Shown here: in pieces, positions 7,555 through 13,717 of the stretch | Position numbering within the stretch: position 1 is the first letter of the stretch | Layout of the letters: the number at the start of each line of letters is the position of its first letter | Source of the DNA: Sedimentisphaerales bacterium | GTDB lineage: Bacteria; Planctomycetota; Phycisphaerae; Sedimentisphaerales; SG8-4 | DNA: 16,050 bases | NCBI GenBank assembly: GCA_016932895.1 | Contig: JAFGCA010000679.1 | Coordinates: forward strand, 1-16,050 | Reading direction: 5' to 3' | The notes under the pieces: model-generated | What the model saw: the letters and a program-made list of their open reading frames with translations, nothing else | What the model was told of the DNA's origin: nothing | The model's database searches: none | Translations under genes and position numbers: made by a program

Positions 7555-9384
7555 ATGAAACGGGCAGGGAATTCTGTGAGAACGGGTATCATCGTGGCAA
7601 CGGTTCTGGCGATGGCGACGGGCGCGTGGGCGGCCGATGCGGGTCGAAAGCAGGCCGACCGGGTGCTGAACCTGGTTCCGGCCGAGAGCCTCTTCTGCGT
7701 CCGCATCAACAATCTCGACGGCGCCCTGTCAGGGGCGACGGATTTCCTCACCGGCATCGCGCCCGAGGGCTTCAACGCCGGGACCATGGTGACTGCCAAG
7801 CTTGGCTCCATGGTGGGCCAGGACCGCATGGAGCAGGTCCGCCGGCGGGGCAACTTCACGATGTTCGGCGTCATGCTGCCCGACGGCGAAGGCAACCAGA
7901 ATCCGTTTGCGAATCTGTTCACGGGGATGCTGGTGCCGGTCAAGGACTACGACGCCTTCGTGGGCGGTGACGCCCCGGCCGGACGCGGCATCGCCGCTGT
8001 CAGCGTGGACGGCCAGCCTCGCGCGATTGCGATGCGGCTCGGACGCTACGCGCTGCTCAGCCAGCCGGGCGCCGACGACAAGCTCAAGAGAGCCCGGCGC
8101 ATGCTCCAGGGCGGAAAGGCGAGCCTGGGCTCGGCCTTGAAGCCGCAAGACAAGGAGCTCGCCGCGGCCGCGCCCATCTGGCTCTACGCGAACGTCGAAA
8201 AGGCCTCGGCCATTGTCAAGCCGATGGTGTTCGGCAAGCTCGAGCAGATCAAGGCCGGACTGAAGAAGGCCTCAGAGCAGGAAGACATGCCGATCGCCAA
8301 TCCGGAAGGGATCATCCGCTTCTATGCGGGCCTGCTGGATATGATCACGAGCGAGACGGCCTGGGTTTCCGTGGGCCTGACGCCGTCGTCGCAGGCCTGC
8401 CACGCGACGTTTACGATGAAGACGCTGCCCGGGACGAAGCTGGCCGGGACCATGGGCGCGGTGCCGCACGCCAGCGCGTACAAGAGGGCGCTGGGCAATC
8501 TGCACGACGATGCGGTCATCAACTTTGCCGCGGCGATGGACGGCGAAGCCTGGGAAAAGAGCTATCAACTGTTCATCGACCTGATGCCAAAGATGATCGA
8601 GGCGGAGGTCTCAGAGGCCGAAATGGCGGACCTGCGCAAGCTCGTGAGCAAGTCGTTCGGGGCGATGGGCGAGTCGCTGAGCTTCTCTTTTGTCCCGGCA
8701 GGCGAAGGGCCCGGCATGTTCTCGATGCAATACGTGTTCGAGGTCGAGGACGGAGCGGCCATGGAAGATGCGATTCGCGAAGGCTTGCAGGTGGCGAACT
8801 CGAAGATGTACCGGGAGTTCATGGCCAACTTCGGCATGCAGGTCCGCGCCGTGGTGGAGTCCGAGACGACGACGTACCGGGACGTGCGCATCAACTCGGC
8901 CCGGCTGACGTTCGAGGCCGACGACGAAGATTCGCCGCCGGCCCAGATGCTCCAGGCCATGTGGGGCGGCGGATTCGACTATCGCTGGGGTGTCACCGAC
9001 GGGCACTGCGTCTACGTCATCGGCAAAGACGCCGACAAGCACACGCGCAGATTGATCGATCAGGTCAAGGCCGGTGGCGCCAAGGGTGTTTGCCCCGAGA
9101 TGCAGGCGGCGCTGGCGTCGATTCCGAACAGCGACAAGGCCGACGCGGTCGGGACGTTCAACTACGTCCGCATGCTCAACGCGACGCTCAGTGCCATGCC
9201 GCTGCCCGGAGGCAAGAAGCTGGCCCCGCTCAACGCGCCCACCGAAGGCAACGTGGCGTTCGCTGCCTTCAGCGCCGACGACGGGTTTACCATCGATCTC
9301 GTCTTGCCCCGCAAGCACATCATGGAGATCCAGTCCGCGTTGCAGAACTTCGGCGAGCAGGTCAAAGAAATGGAGAAGCAGTAG
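7555..9384 (+). CDS. Secreted protein of unknown function (609 aa)
   Basis: I do not recognise a named family with confidence. The N-terminus MKRAGNSVRTGIIVATVLAMATGAWA is a classic Sec signal peptide with likely cleavage after AWA (residue 26), so the mature protein is about 583 aa and periplasmic or surface located. No lipobox, TM helix or enzyme motif was seen. It begins with RVLNLVPAESLFCVRINNLDGAL, an opening common in Planctomycetota secreted proteins of the DUF3352-like kind, and that is only a suggestion. Several segments (VSVGLTPSSQACHATFTMK, LSFSFVPAGEGPGMFSMQYVFEV, VAFAAFSADDGFTIDLVLP) look like recurring beta-strand units, suggesting an internally repeated fold. AGGGA lies 6 nt before the ATG. 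It follows the lyase gene after 275 bp, so co-transcription is uncertain. Its high GC at third codon positions supports it being a real gene. Confidence 0.85.
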   Translation: MKRAGNSVRTGIIVATVLAMATGAWAADAGRKQADRVLNLVPAESLFCVRINNLDGALSGATDFLTGIAPEGFNAGTMVTAKLGSMVGQDRMEQVRRRGNFTMFGVMLPDGEGNQNPFANLFTGMLVPVKDYDAFVGGDAPAGRGIAAVSVDGQPRAIAMRLGRYALLSQPGADDKLKRARRMLQGGKASLGSALKPQDKELAAAAPIWLYANVEKASAIVKPMVFGKLEQIKAGLKKASEQEDMPIANPEGIIRFYAGLLDMITSETAWVSVGLTPSSQACHATFTMKTLPGTKLAGTMGAVPHASAYKRALGNLHDDAVINFAAAMDGEAWEKSYQLFIDLMPKMIEAEVSEAEMADLRKLVSKSFGAMGESLSFSFVPAGEGPGMFSMQYVFEVEDGAAMEDAIREGLQVANSKMYREFMANFGMQVRAVVESETTTYRDVRINSARLTFEADDEDSPPAQMLQAMWGGGFDYRWGVTDGHCVYVIGKDADKHTRRLIDQVKAGGAKGVCPEMQAALASIPNSDKADAVGTFNYVRMLNATLSAMPLPGGKKLAPLNAPTEGNVAFAAFSADDGFTIDLVLPRKHIMEIQSALQNFGEQVKEMEKQ

Positions 9385-9429
9385 ACGACGCGCAGCCGCA
9401 TCAGGAGACATTGTCGCGCAAGAGGATGC

Positions 9430-9531
9430 TGTCATCCTGAGCCGCGGGCGAAGGATCTGGCCTGAGAACGGGAAGTTACTCTCGTACGCGGGCTGGATCC
9501 TTCGCTGCGCTGCGCTTCGTTCAGGATGACA
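9430..9531. repeat. Dispersed nested inverted repeat (GTCATCCTGA...GAAGGATC type)
   Basis: Outer arms TGTCATCCTGA (9430-9440) and TCAGGATGACA (9521-9531) are perfect 11-bp inverted copies. Inner arms GCGAAGGATC (9448-9457) and GATCCTTCGC (9496-9505) are perfect 10-bp copies. The right half (with GCGCTGCGCTTCGT between arms) has the look of a widespread intergenic repeat whose six-frame translation reads VILSEAK- or VILNEAQ-like. Indeed a minus-strand reading here gives VILNEAQRSEGSS. It lies between two convergent genes and could fold as a long hairpin that also limits read-through. Only one copy is in the window, so its dispersed nature is inferred from the known pattern. Confidence 0.7.
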
Positions 9532-9598
9532 AACCGGGCAAAGACGGATCGAAATTCGTATGACAAGCTGGTTTCGTACGGACGCTTCGCAATTGGCG

Positions 9599-10147
9599 TC
9601 AGTCGGATCGGTTGTGTTCGACGAAGATGAGCTCGTTTGTCTGAAATCCGAGGCGCTGGGCCCGGGCGACCAGGTCGTCGCGGACGGAGCGGTCGAGCGT
9701 CTTTTCGCGGGCGAGGATCCACAGGTAGGAGCGGCTCGCCCCGCAGACCATGGCGTAGGCGTAGTCGTCGGGCTCGAGAGCGATCACGACGTAGCTGCCG
9801 TAGAAGGGTCTGAAGAAGGAGACTTTCAGATGGGCCGTGGTCGGGTCGCCGACGAGGTAGGCGCGGCCTCTGGCCTCCTTCCATTTGCCGGAGCGTTCGT
9901 CGAAGCCCCGGTTCAGGACGTCGATCCGGCCGGTGTCGCGACGCGTGTACGTGGCCGAGACGTTGCTGAGGCCGCGCTCGAAGCTGTGATCGAGCCGGGC
10001 GATCTCGTACCACGTGCCGAGGTAGCGCTGGACGTCGAAGTCGCGCACCGGCTCGATGCCGTCGGGCACACTGACACATCCGGCCAGAAGGGCGGGGGCC
10101 AGAAGCAGCAACCGCTTGGCTCTTTGACAAATTCGGCTCTTTTTCAT
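9599..10147 (-). CDS. blc: Outer-membrane lipocalin lipoprotein (Blc)
   Basis: This 182-aa protein is a bacterial lipocalin. It has a lipoprotein signal peptide with lipobox L21-A-G-C24 and Val at +2, suggesting outer-membrane anchoring. The lipocalin signature follows at GTWYEIARLDHSFERG (G44, W46, Y47). Later segments (LSNVSATYTRRD, GRAYLVGDPTTAHLKVSFFRPFYGSYVVIAL, YAMVCGASRSYLWILARE) match the strands of Blc proteins, and the length fits the family (about 175-185 aa). Blc binds lipids such as lysophospholipids, and its role is linked to membrane maintenance. The ATG at 10147 has GGGAGG 6 nt upstream and overlaps the stop of the upstream NUDIX gene by ATGA, so the two are probably translationally coupled. 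Confidence 0.92.
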   Translation of the reverse strand: MKKSRICQRAKRLLLLAPALLAGCVSVPDGIEPVRDFDVQRYLGTWYEIARLDHSFERGLSNVSATYTRRDTGRIDVLNRGFDERSGKWKEARGRAYLVGDPTTAHLKVSFFRPFYGSYVVIALEPDDYAYAMVCGASRSYLWILAREKTLDRSVRDDLVARAQRLGFQTNELIFVEHNRSD

Positions 10148-10632
10148 GCGGTACCTCCCGGATTCAGTCTGCCGGCGTCGACTCGCTGCGCGAGCTGATC
10201 GAGCAGGGGACGCTGGCTCTTGAGGATTTTGTCACGGGCCCGCTCGATGGGGAACCAGTCGGCGCGATCGACTTCGGGGAAATCCTGCTGCCGGCCGGAG
10301 CGGGGCGGCCATTCCATCGAGAACGTGTTGCTCTGGATCGCGGCGGGGTCGCAGTCGCCCGCGACGGCCCAGGCGTGGACGATCTTGCCGCCGGCTTGCT
10401 TGACCGGTTCGAGCGGCGCGAACGTCCCGGCCACGGCCAGGCCCGTCTCTTCCTCGAACTCGCGCCGGGCCGCGGCCAGCGCGTCCTCCTCGGCGGTGAA
10501 CTCCCCCTTTGGGATGGACCACGCGCCCCGGTCTTTGCGGGCCCAGAACGGACCGCCCGAGTGGACGAGGAATACCTCGACGCGGTCGCGGCGTCTGCGA
10601 TACATCAGCAATCCGGCGCTTTGCCTGGCCAT
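10144..10632 (-). CDS. NUDIX hydrolase (predicted NTP pyrophosphohydrolase, COG4119-like)
   Basis: This 162-aa cytoplasmic enzyme probably hydrolyses a nucleoside diphosphate linked to another moiety. It has a complete Nudix box: G43, five residues, E49, seven residues, then R57-E-F-E-E-E-T-G-L65, fitting GX5EX7REUXEEXGU. The rest (QSAGLLMYRRRRDRVEVFLVH, GGPFWARKDRGAWSIPKG, VKQAGGKIVHAWAV, SNTFSMEWPPRSG, DFPEVDRADWF) fits the predicted NTP pyrophosphohydrolases of COG4119, so it is more specific than a generic Nudix call. The true substrate is unknown. AAGGAG lies 9 nt before the ATG at 10632. It is the first gene of a pair with blc and overlaps it by 4 nt. The pairing with an outer-membrane lipocalin has no obvious biochemical reason. 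Confidence 0.92.
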   Translation of the reverse strand: MARQSAGLLMYRRRRDRVEVFLVHSGGPFWARKDRGAWSIPKGEFTAEEDALAAARREFEEETGLAVAGTFAPLEPVKQAGGKIVHAWAVAGDCDPAAIQSNTFSMEWPPRSGRQQDFPEVDRADWFPIERARDKILKSQRPLLDQLAQRVDAGRLNPGGTA

Positions 10633-10657
10633 AGGCGGTGGCTCCTTCGACTGGGTT

Positions 10658-10687
10658 AGGATAACGCATGCAGGGGCCGGAGGGCAA
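10658..10687 (-). promoter_or_regulatory. Candidate promoter for the NUDIX-blc unit
   Basis: On the minus strand TTGCCC (10687-10682), 18 nt, then TATCCT (10663-10658), 4 of 6 in each box. Transcription would begin near 10651, leaving about 19 nt of leader, just enough for the AAGGAG. Moderate match only. Confidence 0.3.
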
Positions 10688-10731
10688 GGGGGAGCGCGCG
10701 ATGACCGGGACTGGCCTGCGCCCGCGATCGA

Positions 10732-10740
10732 TGGTATAAG
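10732..10740 (+). promoter_or_regulatory. Extended -10 element upstream of the 531-aa gene
   Basis: TG-G-TATAAG matches the extended -10 pattern TGnTATAAT with one mismatch. No good -35 was found 16-18 nt upstream, but extended -10 promoters can do without. Transcription would start near 10747, giving a 66-nt leader to the ATG at 10813. Confidence 0.4.
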
Positions 10741-10812
10741 ACGGATACGTCGTCGGTGGGGCCCGGTCGGAAGGGCCCGAGGCGCGATCTGTCGTTTTGT
10801 GTTCGTGAGCCC

Positions 10813-12408
10813 ATGCGAATCGCAAGGATGAAAAAGGCCCGGGGCCCGTGGGGCAAGCCGGTGAAGGATTTTCTGCGGCTGGCCCGCGTGGATGACCTGT
10901 TGTCCCGGCTCGGTTCTGTGCTGATGCGGAGCAGTCCGAAGGCCACGATGTGGACGGCGGGGATCGCCCTGTCCGGGCGCCTGGCGAGCTACCTGGGGCT
11001 GCCCGGCTTCACGCGCTGGCAGGCCCTGACGGCGCCCGTCGTGGTCGGCGGCGGCTTCCTCGCTCTCGGTGCGGCCTTGCGCTATGTCCCCCGGGCCCTC
11101 TCGGGCCGGCTCGCGACCGTGGCCGAGGCCAACGATCTGAACCTGATGGAGGACTACCGTAAGAGCCAGGCCCCCGAGCATCTCGACGTGCTGTGGGATA
11201 AGGTCTTCTGGTACGAGTCCGAGATTCGCTACGACCGTCAAGAGCGCCACGCCGAACGCGACCAGATTCGCGCGCTGCGGGGGCAGGTGGAAAGGGAGAT
11301 TCGCGCCTGGGACGGTGACGTCCTGCAGCCGCTGGGCCTGATCGAGGACAGTGACTTCGAGGACGTCGTGACGGCGGTCCTGAGCGAGCGCCCGCTGACG
11401 CGCGATTTCGAGAAGTCGCGCGAGGGCTTCGTCGTCTCGGCCCTGTACGCGCTGCGGCACTGTCTGCCGCAGTCCAGCGAAGCGTATGACGTCGGCTTTC
11501 GCCTGAGCCTGTACGAAGACCTGTGCGACGGGGCCTATTTCGACCGCAGCGACGTGAAGCTCTCGGAGCAATACGCGGGCAACCAGTTGCTGGCGGAGGT
11601 GAAGAAGGCGGTAGGGTTCGGCCGCCTCGACGGCATCCACCAACTGTCGCAAAAGGTGGCCTCGCAGTTCTGGTTTTTCCTGGTGACGCGCAAGATCGCC
11701 ACGCGCGCCGGTGCAGCGATCCGGCAGCTCAGCGAGAAGTACGGCACCGACGCCTTCAACTCCCAGGTCCTGCTGTGGCCGGGCGAGGAGGACGCCGCGT
11801 GGCTGGACCGGTGGCCCGGAGCCCGCCAGGACGTTCTGGCGCTGCGCAAATGCATTGTCCACGCGGCGCTGGGCCGGGATTGGCAGCATGCCGCCGAGAT
11901 GATTGACCGCGCGTTTCTGCCCTGTTTCGTGTTCGCCGCCGAACTCCGCGCCCGGTACGATCCGCAGTACTGCGACGGGACCCTGGACTATGTGAGCGAG
12001 GACACGGGCGAGCCGGTGAAGAACAACCTGGCGGACGATCTGGAAACGCTCGGCTTTCGACGCCGTGACATCGACAGAGCGCAACGCTTTGCCGCGCGGG
12101 TCGAACGCGAGCAAGCGGCCCTGACGGATTACCTGGATTCGGGGCCGAAGCGCGCCTGGCGGAACGACCGTGTGACTCTGCGCGCCGTCCGGATTGCCTT
12201 CCACACGAACCGCAACGGATTGAAGAAGATGCTTCTGCACGACGAAGCGACGTCGCGAGAGCAGATCGAGCGAGAGATCGACGCGGCGGTTGCCGAGGCG
12301 TCGACGTACAGCGACCGGCTCATCGGGCTGCGGCTGCACCACCAGCTCGCGTTGTTGCAGCTCGCCGGGTACAAAGACCTGGCAGCCAAACTGGCGTATC
12401 CTGCCTGA
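10813..12408 (+). CDS. Unrecognised protein with two N-terminal hydrophobic segments (531 aa)
   Basis: I do not recognise this family. It begins with a basic N-terminus (MRIARMKKARGPWGK), then a moderately hydrophobic segment (ATMWTAGIALSGRLASYLGL) and a clear one (ALTAPVVVGGGFLALGAALRY), suggesting membrane anchoring by a hairpin or one helix. The long remainder is charged and probably mostly helical, rich in Glu/Arg/Leu. Examples are RYDRQERHAERDQIRALRGQVEREIRAW and TSREQIEREIDAAVAEAS. No catalytic motif was seen. The start is uncertain: GTG at 10756, ATG at 10813 and ATG at 10828 are all in frame, and none has a good Shine-Dalgarno. I chose 10813 because it leaves a basic N-terminus and follows the extended -10 at 10732. 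It diverges from the NUDIX gene, and 172 bp separate it from the next gene. A role in the cell envelope is a guess. Confidence 0.75.
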   Translation: MRIARMKKARGPWGKPVKDFLRLARVDDLLSRLGSVLMRSSPKATMWTAGIALSGRLASYLGLPGFTRWQALTAPVVVGGGFLALGAALRYVPRALSGRLATVAEANDLNLMEDYRKSQAPEHLDVLWDKVFWYESEIRYDRQERHAERDQIRALRGQVEREIRAWDGDVLQPLGLIEDSDFEDVVTAVLSERPLTRDFEKSREGFVVSALYALRHCLPQSSEAYDVGFRLSLYEDLCDGAYFDRSDVKLSEQYAGNQLLAEVKKAVGFGRLDGIHQLSQKVASQFWFFLVTRKIATRAGAAIRQLSEKYGTDAFNSQVLLWPGEEDAAWLDRWPGARQDVLALRKCIVHAALGRDWQHAAEMIDRAFLPCFVFAAELRARYDPQYCDGTLDYVSEDTGEPVKNNLADDLETLGFRRRDIDRAQRFAARVEREQAALTDYLDSGPKRAWRNDRVTLRAVRIAFHTNRNGLKKMLLHDEATSREQIEREIDAAVAEASTYSDRLIGLRLHHQLALLQLAGYKDLAAKLAYPA

Positions 12409-12505
12409 GCGGCGTGCGCGTTGCGAGCGGCTGACATCGCCTTGTGTCCGTTTCGCAAATGCAGTCAGGTGCAATCCATAATTATCTCATGCACACGGAA
12501 AACGG

Positions 12506-12534
12506 TTGACGCGAAGGCGGCAAAGTGTTTTACT
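12506..12534 (+). promoter_or_regulatory. Predicted promoter for the zinc-ribbon/TM gene
   Basis: TTGACG (12506-12511), 17 nt, TTTACT (12529-12534): 5 of 6 and 4 of 6. Transcription would start near 12541, with a 40-nt leader to the ATG at 12581. The alternative in-frame start codon (TTG at 12506) lies inside the -35 box, which supports the ATG at 12581. Confidence 0.45.
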
Positions 12535-12580
12535 GAAAAAGTGTGTGGATGTCGCAGGCGTCGTCCGAAAGGGGAGAACA

Positions 12581-13585
12581 ATGGTGGTTGTGTGTCCTCA
12601 TTGCAGGAAGAGGCTCAAAGTTAGCGAGGACTTGGCCGGAGCGCACCGCGCCTGTCCGGCTTGCGGGAAGGTGTTTACGATTCCGGCCCTGCCGTCGCAG
12701 TCAAAGAAGACCAGACCCGCCGCGCACCACAGCGGCACGCCTGTCGCAGTGACTCCCGTTCGTATCCAGCCCGACAACCGCGTCTGTTGCCCGTGGTGCA
12801 AGAAGGTCTTTCGCGTGATCGGCGCTGCACGCGCCGAGCACGCGGGGCAGACGGAAAGAGCGGCACAGAGGCCGTCGGTCGGGGCGAGCGGGCCGGTCCG
12901 TCCTGCCGGGGCGGCGGTGCCGCCCCCGTTGCCGCAGCCTCGGGCGGTCGAGAAACCGTCCGTCGCGGCGGCCGCACCAGCAGGGCCGAGCAAGCCCCTG
13001 CCCACGCCGGCAGCGAGCAAGACGCTTCCTGCGGGTCTCGGGCGGGCCTTGCGTCCCGACCAGGTGCGGACCGCCAAGGCGCACGCCCGGAAGTACTCCC
13101 CGGCTCTGTTCGGCCTGGTTCTGCTGTGCTTTTGCTTTCCGTTTACGCACATCTCCTGCCAGGGCGATCGCGTGGCGACGTTCAGCGGCGTCCAGTTGGT
13201 GGTGGGGACGCGGATATCCATGGCTGACATGGAGCTGCTCGGACAGAACCCCCGTGCATCGCAGCAGAGAGTGGGCCGCGAATTCTGGGCGATCCTGGCC
13301 TTCCTGAGTGCCGGCGCCGGTCTGGCTGGATTCGCCCTGAAGGATCGAAGGCGGTATCTCGGCGGTGGCATTATCGGCGGGGTAGGGGTGCTGACCTTGT
13401 TGCTGCTGAAACTCAGAATCGACGATGCCGTTCTCCGGGAGGGTGAGGGAGTGCTCCGCGCCGAGTATGGTGGTGGCTACTATCTTGCGATGCTGCTTTT
13501 TGCCTGCGCAGCGGCCTTGCACGGGTATTTGTTATGGGATGCGAAACAGCCGCCGGGGCGCAAGCCGGCGCTGCCGGCGCCATAA
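12581..13585 (+). CDS. Zinc-ribbon membrane protein with proline-rich linker (334 aa)
   Basis: The protein has an N-terminal zinc ribbon with C5-P-H-C8 and C25-P-A-C28 (MJ0042-like spacing). A second, incomplete cysteine knuckle C70-P-W-C73 follows. A low-complexity Pro/Ala linker runs from about 85 to 165, then come four likely membrane helices (about 173-190, 235-252, 259-278 and 298-319). The N-terminal ribbon would face the cytoplasm if the helices number four. Such proteins are common in Planctomycetota, and I know of no defined function. The start at 12581 has GGGGAG 4 nt upstream and is the ATG just before the CPHC motif; the longer in-frame start at 12506 is rejected. It is 132 bp ahead of the next gene in the same direction, which has its own ribosome binding site but no good promoter, so the two may be one transcription unit. 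Confidence 0.82.
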   Translation: MVVVCPHCRKRLKVSEDLAGAHRACPACGKVFTIPALPSQSKKTRPAAHHSGTPVAVTPVRIQPDNRVCCPWCKKVFRVIGAARAEHAGQTERAAQRPSVGASGPVRPAGAAVPPPLPQPRAVEKPSVAAAAPAGPSKPLPTPAASKTLPAGLGRALRPDQVRTAKAHARKYSPALFGLVLLCFCFPFTHISCQGDRVATFSGVQLVVGTRISMADMELLGQNPRASQQRVGREFWAILAFLSAGAGLAGFALKDRRRYLGGGIIGGVGVLTLLLLKLRIDDAVLREGEGVLRAEYGGGYYLAMLLFACAAALHGYLLWDAKQPPGRKPALPAP

Positions 13586-13717
13586 TGGGGGCTGTCGCGC
13601 TTCGGCGGGAGCGCCGTAGCAAGTGATTGTCCGTACGGCCGATGTCGAGGTGGCGCCCTGTTGGCTGAGGGTGATGCCGAATGTGAAGACGCTTCTGGAA
13701 CTTGTGGGAGCAGAGAA

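Noticed and set aside
7292..7558. 88-codon plus-strand frame (TTG start) ending in an ATGA overlap with the gene at 7555
   Set aside because: Third-position composition is weaker than in neighbouring genes, the start lacks a ribosome binding site, and the frame crosses a perfect hairpin. The ATGA overlap is probably chance.
10759..10778. Two GGGCCC palindromes 8 nt apart as a hairpin
   Set aside because: GGGCCC is self-complementary and common in GC-rich DNA; six-base arms without other support are not convincing.
10633..12474. Minus-strand extension of the NUDIX frame to 12474
   Set aside because: The real NUDIX protein begins at the ATG at 10632 with AAGGAG upstream. The added sequence is antisense to the 531-aa gene and has no homology I can recognise.
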